A stretch of DNA of 64,000 bases from an uncultured Treponema sp. Its GTDB lineage: Bacteria > Spirochaetota > Spirochaetia > Treponematales > Treponemataceae. The notes beneath the pieces are model-generated. The model searched no databases. It worked only from the letters and a program-made list of their open reading frames with translations, and was not told where the DNA came from. Numbering within the stretch: position 1 is the first letter of the stretch; the number at the start of each line of letters is the position of its first letter. Positions 29,901 through 37,898 of the stretch are shown here, one piece after another. Position numbers and translations under genes: made by a program. The stretch is from NCBI GenBank assembly GCA_946186185.1, contig CAMHMJ010000008.1, forward strand, positions 34,574 through 98,573, given 5' to 3'.

Positions 29901-31319
29901 GAATTAAATGGTGGAACAAACAGTGATACCAACCCTAATACTTACACAATTGAAAGTTCTGAAATTATTTTGAACAGTCCTTCTAAAACTGGTTACACTT
30001 TTGCTGGATGGTATGAAAAATCTGACTTTAGTTCAAATCCTATTCAAAAAATCACTCAAAACTCAACGGGTGAAAAAACATTTTATGCTAAATGGGATAT
30101 TGTATCATATGAAATTATTTATGAATTAAACGGCGGAGAATTTTCTTCAGATGTAATTAATTCTTATACTATTGAAAGTCCTGATTTTACACTCTGTATT
30201 CCTAAAAAAACAGGATATATTTTTAATGGTTGGTATACAACAAGTGATTTTAGAGGAAATCCTGTTATATCTCTTCAATGCAGTTCTATTGGAAAAAAGA
30301 AATTTTATGCAAAATGGGAAATTGAAACATATTCGATTAGTTATAATCTGAATGGAGGAAACAACGATTCTTCTAATCCAAATAATTATACTGTTAATAC
30401 AAATACTATTACACTAAAAAACCCATCTCGAACAGGTTATAGTTTTGCCGGTTGGTTTGAAGATTCTGATTTCAGCACTTCAATTTCACAAATTGTAAAA
30501 GGAAGTACAGAAGCGAAATCTTTATATGCAAAATGGTCACCAATCTTATATTCAATTTCATACTATCCAAAAGAAAGCAATAATACTGCAAATCCTATTT
30601 ATTACACTATAGAAAGCGAAACAATTTATTTAGATTCACCTAGCAAAGAAGGTTATGAATTTGCTGGATGGTTCGACAATAGTAGTTTCTCAGGAAATGC
30701 TATAAGCGAAATAAAAAAAGGCTCTTTCGGAAATATAGAACTATTTGCAAGATGGTTTATAGGCGTAAAATATAACACTGAATTAAATATTTTGGATGAC
30801 TTAGATTTATCCTCTTATACGGAATCATTTGAATTGTTTGTTTCAGGAACAATAGACAATAATATTTTAAAAGCCATAGCTAAAAAAATAGAAACTGTAT
30901 CAGTACCGGTTATATTAAATTTAAAAACTGCAGTTGGAATAACAGAATATACCTGTAATTCTTCAATACTAATTCCATGCACAAATTTAAAAAGTATTAT
31001 TTTACCAAGTTGTTTAACTTATATTGGTGATGGAGCCTTTACTAATTGTACCTCTTTAGAAATTATTGAAATTCCCGATTCAGTAACAAAATTAGGCTCT
31101 TATACTTTTTATGGATGCACAAATGTTAAAGAATTAAATTTACCTCATTTATTTGAATTTGGACCTCATTGTTTTGATTCTTGTCTAAATAAAGTAATTT
31201 ATGATGATAAATACCATACTTGGAAAGTATCCAGAACATCGTATGATTCTCCTGTACACATATATTTAAGTTTATTTATTCAATATGATACTTATAAAGA
31301 TTGGTGGTGGAAGCATTAA
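26928..31319 (+). CDS. Lipoprotein with Ig-like N-terminal domain, about 9 InlB B-repeats (Listeria-Bacteroides repeat) and C-terminal BspA-type LRR
   Basis: Lipobox LSSC; repeats of Y.I.YNLNGG...PSKTGY.FAGWY....F......I..GS.G...LYAKW; C-terminal LKSIILPSCLTYIGDGAFTNCTSLEIIEIPDSV; RBS GGAGG. Confidence 0.93.
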   Translation: MKSRKYNSTKESFVISIFFLVLMFFCSGLLSSCMATVEANDKSEVKPIGLSIKSLPHKTEYTVGENFSSEGLLIYAKYSDNSQKMINNWTLDLKNGTTLKEAGTITVTISYSEGANEVTEKFSIVIKKSNSSSENSSENNSGDSENTDKPSTDNPNNTPAISPSVTKAKINQFFWGTWQRMDNGNIYVIDDFKIVEYKSGNFSSEYKNVTSNEDSLSVQSLGTFQKKSASVIQIGAIPYFRKGGANLEYTMKLVGFEESVSRATNSIKIENLKITQKSEKYTSFENETKSSTDGTVKLIAPVKGDIQTIFVNTSENSLIVVPDIVIENSGSNMGTIPLSSEGQYCLKITGKIPEEEKDDGYLYGNDYKTYPITLTITNIGNVKSNPSTCSIGAFNSDSKLSITSSDDTNLAGVSISTMKPGATKTIKLNVKYGLIQDAYIDTGINITVTNAATGQKWVDFVPLRFYKGLLPITIAAKNTEHNSNSALNGFAIYPDGNSQFFTVPHGETKTIYVPSFGNTKPYLLAFSGATVSGDLNTSSEMFYSVAVGSSSPKEIEEDLGKYYNYGEGGGSASNRNDNEDKAYQTENNFEAYLEDEDIDYFKIFAKNGETVLPNGNFVYSIRYINEKGKSPVSAVINQGESISVSHLPEPPAPEGYDFCGWYIGELKIETGYIPKSNITLHAKWTPTEYKIAYNLNGGVNTSENPESYTIENSEIILAKPSKTGYEFAGWYLKEDFSGEKIEKIDRGSTGKITLYAKWSLTNYSITYNLNGGSFDSPSTSNFTIESDQIKLDRPKRNGYTFKGWYSSSNFSGNSVSSIDNGSYGNKTFWAQWSPTVYTITYNLNGGTNPSGNPTTYTIESSEIKLLGARNTNSAYTFAGWYTNALFEGKAFTKIESGSYGNISLWANWSTTKFTISYELNGGRVNETLITEYDYESEEIILPIPEKDCYIFDGWYFSSNFSENPVLKITKGSLGNKSLYAKWTPISYPIRYELNGGTNSDTNPNTYTIESSEIILNSPSKTGYTFAGWYEKSDFSSNPIQKITQNSTGEKTFYAKWDIVSYEIIYELNGGEFSSDVINSYTIESPDFTLCIPKKTGYIFNGWYTTSDFRGNPVISLQCSSIGKKKFYAKWEIETYSISYNLNGGNNDSSNPNNYTVNTNTITLKNPSRTGYSFAGWFEDSDFSTSISQIVKGSTEAKSLYAKWSPILYSISYYPKESNNTANPIYYTIESETIYLDSPSKEGYEFAGWFDNSSFSGNAISEIKKGSFGNIELFARWFIGVKYNTELNILDDLDLSSYTESFELFVSGTIDNNILKAIAKKIETVSVPVILNLKTAVGITEYTCNSSILIPCTNLKSIILPSCLTYIGDGAFTNCTSLEIIEIPDSVTKLGSYTFYGCTNVKELNLPHLFEFGPHCFDSCLNKVIYDDKYHTWKVSRTSYDSPVHIYLSLFIQYDTYKDWWWKH

Positions 31320-31370
31320 TTTGTATTTTAAAATGAATTATTCAAGAACTAATGATAGAAAAAAATATAA

Positions 31371-32114
31371 ATGAGGAATTATATGGCAAAAATAAAATGG
31401 AATCGTTATTCAATTTCGGAGCATGAATATAAAACTCAAATGGGGTTATATCAATCTGAATCACAATTAGAAAAATGTTTACAAAATTCAGAAAATTATA
31501 AACCTAAATATGAAAAAGCATTTGAAATTGCATCAGACATCAGAAAATTTGAAATAGATATGTTTTGGAAACGCGCAGGTTTCTTTTGGGCTTTTATAGT
31601 TGCGATTTACACTGCATATTATCATGTATTAACTAAAATTTATATTTCAGGTTCAGAATATTCTCCTTGTTATAAACATGGTGAACTACCTCTTCTTGTT
31701 TTATCCGCCCTGGGCTTATTCTTTTGCTTTTCCTGGCTACTTTCAAGTAAAGGTTCAAAACATTGGCAAGAAAATTGGGAAAATCACTTGGATTTACTTG
31801 AAGATAAAGTAACAGGACCTTTATATAAAACCTATGAAGCCGGTCAAGCTTATTCTGAATCAAAAATCACAATTGCCGCAGGCTGGCTTGTAACAGCCTG
31901 TTCGTTTGGACTCTTGCTATTTGAATTTATAAAACTATTGGAAAAAAGAAATTTATGCACAAATTTTAAATTTCTACTTATTTTGGTCTTTTCTATATTT
32001 GTTCTTATTTGCTTATATGCCTATTCAATTATTGTTACTGGTAATACAAGCAATTCCGGCGAAATAAAATTTCAAACAAAAATTTATAAGGATTTTAAAG
32101 ATGAGCAAATCTGA
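31371..32114 (+). CDS. Membrane protein, possibly RipA/8xMP-like
   Basis: FWKRAGFFWAFIVAIYTAYY, SSKGSKHWQENWENHLDLLEDKVTGPLYKT, four TM segments; family name from memory only. Confidence 0.6.
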   Translation: MRNYMAKIKWNRYSISEHEYKTQMGLYQSESQLEKCLQNSENYKPKYEKAFEIASDIRKFEIDMFWKRAGFFWAFIVAIYTAYYHVLTKIYISGSEYSPCYKHGELPLLVLSALGLFFCFSWLLSSKGSKHWQENWENHLDLLEDKVTGPLYKTYEAGQAYSESKITIAAGWLVTACSFGLLLFEFIKLLEKRNLCTNFKFLLILVFSIFVLICLYAYSIIVTGNTSNSGEIKFQTKIYKDFKDEQI

Positions 32115-32586
32115 ACAGAAAGAAGTTTTTAAATGGATTCTATTAACATTAGGATTTGTATTAATTTCTTCTACTTTAATTTTATATTTTGGAGAACGAT
32201 GTATGAAATATTGCTGCGTACTAAAATTTCTTTGTATTTTTATGATAATAGGTTTGATTGCGTGTATTATTGCAATCATGTGTTGCAATCCAGACTCAGA
32301 ACAGAATTGTGAGCCTTTATGTTTATGTTCTGAAAACATTGTTGTAAACTCGGATAAAGGAATTAGCATAGTTTATAATGAAAAAGAAGCTAAATCAAAA
32401 ATTTGCTATGCAAAATTCTATAACGAATCAGATTTAGATAAATTGCTAAAACATCTTGATAAAAATGAAAAAATTTATATTTCTAAAAACACAAAACTCG
32501 ATAAAACTTTTTTTGAAAAAATACGGGAATATAATTATGAAATAATAATTCAAAATAATTCTGCATCTATTGAGATAACAAAGTAA
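32101..32586 (+). CDS. Hypothetical small membrane protein
   Basis: Two TM segments, Cys-rich linker (CCNPDSEQNCEPLCLC), soluble C-terminus; overlaps the preceding CDS by 14 nt. Confidence 0.65.
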   Translation: MSKSEQKEVFKWILLTLGFVLISSTLILYFGERCMKYCCVLKFLCIFMIIGLIACIIAIMCCNPDSEQNCEPLCLCSENIVVNSDKGISIVYNEKEAKSKICYAKFYNESDLDKLLKHLDKNEKIYISKNTKLDKTFFEKIREYNYEIIIQNNSASIEITK

Positions 32587-32967
32587 GTTTTATACAAACA
32601 AACTGAAGCTCGCTTACCACACAGTAACAGGTGTTCTTCAAATTGACATGAAAAATGGTCGTTTTTTTAGCATTCAAAGTGAAAAATCTAATGATCTTTT
32701 CAATTTGCTGTTATCCCATCGTTATAACAACTACTCCTCAATAGCAGATTTACAGAAAAGCATAAACGAAATACCGATTTTTAGAATAAAATTTCTTCCT
32801 TGTCAAATACATAAGAAAGCCTTTGGCTATAAATAATAAAAAACGACTGTGCAAAAAAAGCCCTGTTATAAGAAACTCCCCAGCCGCCATAATAATTTTG
32901 GAGTTCTGCTGATAATAAAAGAAAAACTTACAGGCGCGGATGTGGAAGGCTTGCCGTAGGCAAGGAT

Positions 32968-33005
32968 TGGCGGGAAAAAGATGCGGATGCGGCTTTTTTC
33001 CGCCA
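32968..33005. repeat. Intergenic hairpin
   Basis: TGGCGGGAAAAAG / CTTTTTTCCGCCA (one mismatch). Confidence 0.6.
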
Positions 33006-33066
33006 AGACCGAGCGTGAGCGGGGCCTGGAAGGTCCGTAGGTGGAGGCCTTGGCCCCCAGAAAAAA

Positions 33067-34263
33067 TTAAAAATGCCAGATTGGGCGGGCTAGTTTGTTT
33101 GAGAAAGGCTGAGGGCGGGTGAAATCTGGAAGCCAGCTGGTGTCATCGCTTAGTTCCTGGTAGAAAAGGCAGTCAAAATCAAAGGCCTCGATTAAATCCT
33201 GAAGGTCGGAGTCCTCCTGTGAGCTAACCAGGCGGTTTTCTATTACGGAAAGACGCTTCTTTCGATTTTCAAGGCGGGATTTTTCCTCTTCAAAAGGCAC
33301 TGGCGTATACTGGTTCATCAGTGAAATATAAGCACGGCCGTCGGCATTTTCTTTTAGCCAGCAGAGAACATCGGCGGTTTCTTCAAAATGCCCCGGAAAG
33401 AAAAGATGACGGATAATTACCCCCTGCTCCATCTTCTCTTTTTTAGTCCCCTTCTTTACCATAAGGCCTTCAGGATCTGTGTAGTCCGAGGCAGCAGGAA
33501 TTTTCTTTATGACAGGAGGAAAGTTTTTTATCATCCAGGAAATGGCTTTTTTCGCGCTTTCAGGATAATCGGGAGCGGCAAAAAGCTGTCCTGAAAGAGC
33601 GCTGCTCAAAGTCTTTAAATCCGGAAGCCAGATTTTCACATAAGGCTTTAAGAGTTCCAGCATTTCCACGCTTTCGTAGCCACTGGAATTCCAACAGAAA
33701 GGAAGAGTACAGCCATTTTCCTGAGCTTCCTTTATAAATTCTGCCAGAGCGGGAATAAAATGGCTTCCGGTTACAAGGTTGATGTTTTCTGCTCCGGCCT
33801 GCTGAAGGTCCAGGCAGATTTTTGTAAATTCCTGACTGGAAACTGCCCGGCCCATTCCGTCCTGGGAAATCTGATAGTTCTGACAGAAGGCGCAGCGGAG
33901 GGTGCAGCCCGTAAAAAAGATTGTGCCGCTTCCGCCATGAACTGTAATCAAAGGCTCTTCTCCGTAATGGAGGGAAGCGAGGGCTATGCGAACCTGGGAG
34001 GATTCGCCGCAAAAACCTGTATGGGCATAGAGATTGCCGGAAGCATTTGTGGAATTTGCATAAGTTTGTGGGCTTTGAGAGGAGTCTTCGCAAAAACCGA
34101 TATTCTGGGGACCGGCAGGAGAGGCAGCTGTATGGACATTTGCGTCGGCAAATTGTGCAGCCGGGACAATTTTTTCAGGAACAGAAGCCAGCCGGTTTAC
34201 TCCGCACTTTCTGGGACACTGAGAACATTTTTCAAAATATTGTGAATAAGATAAATCTTTCAT
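33067..34263 (-). CDS. Radical SAM protein, PflA-like
   Basis: CSQCPRKCGVNR N-terminus; GSGTIFFTGCTLRCAFCQNYQISQ (CxxxCxxC-type cluster motif). Confidence 0.88.
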   Translation of the reverse strand: MKDLSYSQYFEKCSQCPRKCGVNRLASVPEKIVPAAQFADANVHTAASPAGPQNIGFCEDSSQSPQTYANSTNASGNLYAHTGFCGESSQVRIALASLHYGEEPLITVHGGSGTIFFTGCTLRCAFCQNYQISQDGMGRAVSSQEFTKICLDLQQAGAENINLVTGSHFIPALAEFIKEAQENGCTLPFCWNSSGYESVEMLELLKPYVKIWLPDLKTLSSALSGQLFAAPDYPESAKKAISWMIKNFPPVIKKIPAASDYTDPEGLMVKKGTKKEKMEQGVIIRHLFFPGHFEETADVLCWLKENADGRAYISLMNQYTPVPFEEEKSRLENRKKRLSVIENRLVSSQEDSDLQDLIEAFDFDCLFYQELSDDTSWLPDFTRPQPFSNKLARPIWHF

Positions 34264-34348
34264 TATTTTAATTTTATTCTGGAGAGGGCTGTCATTCAGC
34301 TGTCGCTCAAAAGAAAAATTGCCGGAGACTCTTTTCTCTCGCTTAAAC

Positions 34349-34753
34349 TTAAAGTGCGCCCTTGCTTACAACGGTTGCCATCATTGCCTGAAGCTGCTCC
34401 AAAGGCAAATCTTCAGCCTCGTAGTTTACAAGTTCGCCCAGCATGTGAAAATCTTCTGTGGTAAGGGCATCTTCAAACTCGTGAGAATCTTCCAGAAAGG
34501 AAAGAAGGGCGCAGAGGCGCTCAATATTCTGAGCAGTAGGCTCTTCCTGTGGATTTGCAGAATTGTCGATATATGTGCGCTGCCAGTATTCAGCAAGAGA
34601 TGAAGGCAAAGAGCCTGGCACTGTGGTCAGTCTTAAAAAAAGAGAAGTTATATCCTGGCAGGCTTTCTGAGAATTGTATTTTCCCTTGTTTTCTGCCCTT
34701 GTATGTTTTATGCATCGCTGTACATCAGCATGAAATTTTTCTACTGTAGTCAT
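34349..34753 (-). CDS. Hypothetical protein
   Basis: 134-aa ORF between genes; no recognised family. Confidence 0.55.
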   Translation of the reverse strand: MTTVEKFHADVQRCIKHTRAENKGKYNSQKACQDITSLFLRLTTVPGSLPSSLAEYWQRTYIDNSANPQEEPTAQNIERLCALLSFLEDSHEFEDALTTEDFHMLGELVNYEAEDLPLEQLQAMMATVVSKGAL

Positions 34754-34853
34754 GGGAATTATTATAGTAAGAAAGTGATGGAAGATAAAGGGTTGATTTT
34801 TAGATGTTATCAGCCACTTGAGAAAAGCAGTGTTTTATCTTATTCTATAATAT

Positions 34854-36125
34854 ATGAAAATTTTTTCTACCAACCAGGATTTGCAGACGGGACTTTTAAA
34901 TCGTTTTGTCCGCTATGCAAAAGTCTGGACAGAAAGTTCCAGCGAAAATGCAGACAAGGGAATTATGCCTTCCACAGACAGACAGCTGGATTTTGCAAAA
35001 ACTATTGCTGAAGAATTAAAGGAAATCGGACTGAAAGAGGTTCAGGTTACTCAGTACGGCTATGTATACGCTTATCTGGAAGCTTCCAAAGGTTTTGAAG
35101 ACGTTCCTCCTTTCTGCCTTCTTTCTCACATGGATACAGTTGAAGAAGTAAGCGGAAAAGATGTAAAGCCGGTCATTCATCCTGCCTACGACGGAGCAAA
35201 AATCGACCTTCAGTGCGGAGTTACCCTGGATATTGAAGAAGATGCATATCTGGCTCTGGCAGCCCAGCGCCGGGACACTATAATCACAGGTGACGGAACA
35301 ACCCTTCTGGGAGCAGACGACAAAGCAGGACTTGCAGAAATCGTTTCCAGTCTTGAATACCTTGCCGAAAATCCTGATATCAAACACGGAACTATCGAGG
35401 TGATTTTTTCACCAGATGAAGAAACAGGCCACGGAATGGATAAAGTTCCTCTGGAACTCTTAAAATCTAAATTTGCCTACACTGTAGATGGCGGTCATCT
35501 GGGCCAGCTTGAAACAGAATGCTTTAATGCCTACGGTGCAGAGGTTACTTTCTGGGGAAAATCCACCCACACAGGAGATGCCAGAAAAGAAGGAATGGTA
35601 AATGCCGCCTGTACAGCAGCCGCTTTTGTTCAGAGCCTCCCAATCGCAGAAAGACCAGAGACAACTGACGGCCTTCAGGGCTTTTTTGCCGTAATGGAAA
35701 TTTCCGGCACCATCGAAAAAGCTTCTGTAGCACTTCTTTTAAGGGATTTTACAGAAAGCGGCATGAAGGAAAGAATCGAAAAAATAAATCATCTAGCCCT
35801 TGCCAGTGCAGAATCCTTTGGCGCCCGGGTTGAAGTAAACTTTAAGGCCCAGTACAAGAATATGAAAGAAGGTCTGGATAAAAATCCTCAGGTTGTGGAA
35901 TATCTTGAAAACGCCTACAGGGATGCTGATGTAAACCCTTTCTACACTCCAATCAGAGGCGGAACTGACGGTTCAAGGCTGACTGAAATGGGCATTCCAA
36001 CGCCAAATATTTTTACGGGAGGACACAACTTTCATTCCCGCTACGAATGGGCGTCCCTTTCCCAGATGAGCGCCGCCTGCGACGTTCTTATTTCTCTGGC
36101 CCAGGCCGTTACTGAAGAGATATAG
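34854..36125 (+). CDS. pepT: Peptidase T (tripeptide aminopeptidase)
   Basis: LLSHMDTVEEVSG, TLLGADDKAGLAEI, FSPDEETGHGMDKV, RGGTDGSRLTEMGIPTPNIFTGGHNFHS. Confidence 0.93.
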   Translation: MKIFSTNQDLQTGLLNRFVRYAKVWTESSSENADKGIMPSTDRQLDFAKTIAEELKEIGLKEVQVTQYGYVYAYLEASKGFEDVPPFCLLSHMDTVEEVSGKDVKPVIHPAYDGAKIDLQCGVTLDIEEDAYLALAAQRRDTIITGDGTTLLGADDKAGLAEIVSSLEYLAENPDIKHGTIEVIFSPDEETGHGMDKVPLELLKSKFAYTVDGGHLGQLETECFNAYGAEVTFWGKSTHTGDARKEGMVNAACTAAAFVQSLPIAERPETTDGLQGFFAVMEISGTIEKASVALLLRDFTESGMKERIEKINHLALASAESFGARVEVNFKAQYKNMKEGLDKNPQVVEYLENAYRDADVNPFYTPIRGGTDGSRLTEMGIPTPNIFTGGHNFHSRYEWASLSQMSAACDVLISLAQAVTEEI

Positions 36126-36139
36126 ATAGCGCAACTTTC

Positions 36140-36352
36140 GAGTTTGCTAACATAATACAAAACAGGCGTAAGCGGGGTTCATGTTTTGAAGGCACGACAA
36201 AGCGGAGCAAATGACAATGCTTGCATTGGCACTTGTGGAGCGACTCGTGACTACCCGTTAGGAAAAACATTCAGCCACCGCGAAGCGGTACTGCCGTTTT
36301 TCAAACAGGGTTCCCGCTGAGAGCCTGTTTTGAAGTTAAAATTATAAAACTC
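36140..36352. repeat. Dispersed palindromic intergenic element, composite copy
   Basis: GAGTTTGCTAA...AAAACAGGC (36059-type left arm at 36159-36167) / GCCTGTTTT (36323-36331)...ATTATAAAACTC; core shared with 44551-44692. Confidence 0.8.
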
Positions 36353-36381
36353 AAAAATTGAGATATTAGAGGTAAAAATAA

Positions 36382-37665
36382 ATGTACGAATACTTAATTG
36401 AAGGCGGATTTCCAATCAAGGGAACAATCAGAGCCAGCGGAAACAAAAACGCAGCCCTTCCCTGCATTGCAGCAACCCTTCTTACTGAAGAACCTGTAAT
36501 TTTAAACAATATACCGGAAATTGAAGATACAGCCGTTATGCTGAACATTCTTCAGTCTCTTGGAGCAAAAGCTACAAATATAGGTGATCACAGCTGGAAA
36601 ATCGAAGCAAAAAATGTTGAATCAATTTGCATTCCGGCAGAACTTTCAAAAAAAATCCGTGCTTCCATTTTGTTTGCAGGACCAATGGTTGCCCGATGCA
36701 ATAAAGCAGAAATGCTGCCCCCTGGAGGTGACGTAATAGGCCGCCGCCGTCTGGACACTCATTTTCTGGCCCTGGAGCAACTGGGCGCCCGTGTGGAAAT
36801 AAGCGACCATTTTACCTTTACGGCAAACAAGCTGATTGGAACGGACATCTTCCTGGATGAATGTTCCGTTACGGCAACAGAAAATGCCCTGATGGCGGCG
36901 GTTCTGGCAGAAGGCGAAACCATAATCACCAATGCCGCAAGCGAACCTCACATTCAGGATTTGTGCAACATGCTGGTAGGAATGGGTGCCCACATTTCCG
37001 GAATCGGAAGCAATATCTTAAAAATCAACGGCGTAAAAAAACTGCACTCAACTGAGTTTACAATCGGACCGGATTACATGGAAATCGGTTCCTTTATCGG
37101 GCTTGCGGCAGTTACAAAGGGAAGCATTACCATCGAAGGTGTCCGCAACCTTGATTTACGACCACTTAGAACCGGTTTTGCAAAGCTTGGAATCACCTGG
37201 ACCGTAAAGGACGATTCCCTGACGGTTTCCCAGGTACAGGAATTAAAGACCAATGCAGATGTAGGAACAAAAATTCCAAAAATCGACGACTCTCCGTGGC
37301 CGGGATTCCCGCCGGATTTGACCTCTATCATGACGGTGGTTGCAACTCAGGTTGAAGGAACCGTCCTGATTTTTGAAAAGATGTTCGAATCCCGAATGTT
37401 CTTTGTTGATAAGCTTATCAGCATGGGAGCCCAGATTACCCTCTGCGACCCGCACCGGGCCGTTGTTTCGGGACCGTCAATTCTCCACGGAGACCATCTG
37501 GTTTCGCCGGATGTACGCGCCGGAATGGCCATGGTAATCGCAGCAATGATTGCCCACGGAGAAAGCCGTATCAGCAATGTATACCAGATTGAACGGGGCT
37601 ACGAACACCTGGTTGAGCGCCTTACTTCACTGGGTGCCCACATCTCCAAGATTGAGGTGGACTAG
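36382..37665 (+). CDS. murA: UDP-N-acetylglucosamine 1-carboxyvinyltransferase
   Basis: GGFPIKGTIRASGNKNAALPCIAATLL; PGGDVIGRRRLDTH; FPPDLTSIMTVVATQVEG. Confidence 0.95.
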   Translation: MYEYLIEGGFPIKGTIRASGNKNAALPCIAATLLTEEPVILNNIPEIEDTAVMLNILQSLGAKATNIGDHSWKIEAKNVESICIPAELSKKIRASILFAGPMVARCNKAEMLPPGGDVIGRRRLDTHFLALEQLGARVEISDHFTFTANKLIGTDIFLDECSVTATENALMAAVLAEGETIITNAASEPHIQDLCNMLVGMGAHISGIGSNILKINGVKKLHSTEFTIGPDYMEIGSFIGLAAVTKGSITIEGVRNLDLRPLRTGFAKLGITWTVKDDSLTVSQVQELKTNADVGTKIPKIDDSPWPGFPPDLTSIMTVVATQVEGTVLIFEKMFESRMFFVDKLISMGAQITLCDPHRAVVSGPSILHGDHLVSPDVRAGMAMVIAAMIAHGESRISNVYQIERGYEHLVERLTSLGAHISKIEVD

Positions 37666-37740
37666 GCGACCGGACAACCGGCCAGGCAGAACCACCGGCA
37701 AAGTCTGTAATTGAAAAAAGGCTGTTTTTCTACTAGAATA

Positions 37741-37872
37741 GCCGTAATTATAATGAAGAAAAGCGGGGCGCTGCGGGGCGGCGATTGAGCCCTGCACGGG
37801 GGATAGCGTAAAAATGGCTGATTGAGCCTTGCGAAAGCAGCCGTTTTGGAGCGCAAGGGGGTTGTCCCCCTT
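37741..37872. repeat. Intergenic stacked-hairpin region
   Basis: AAAATGGCTG/CAGCCGTTTT, AAGGGGG/CCCCCTT, plus repeated GATTGAGCCYTGC. Confidence 0.55.
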
Positions 37873-37898
37873 CCTAATTTATTTTTCTGGAGCGCAAT

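Noticed and set aside
28980-30760. Tandem repeats considered as CRISPR-like
   Set aside because: Repeats are protein-level InlB B-repeats in an intact ORF and are diverged at nucleotide level
32585-33066. tRNA or other stable RNA in the non-coding gap
   Set aside because: No cloverleaf, T-loop GTTCRA consensus or 3' CCA-like end found; only short hairpins
33560-34093. 177-aa minus-strand ORF
   Set aside because: Out-of-frame within the radical SAM gene; Arg/Leu/Pro-rich shadow translation
34846-34856. Leaderless pepT from TATAAT at 34846
   Set aside because: Only 2 nt between TATAAT and ATG, which would place +1 inside the ORF; probably coincidental or not the real promoter
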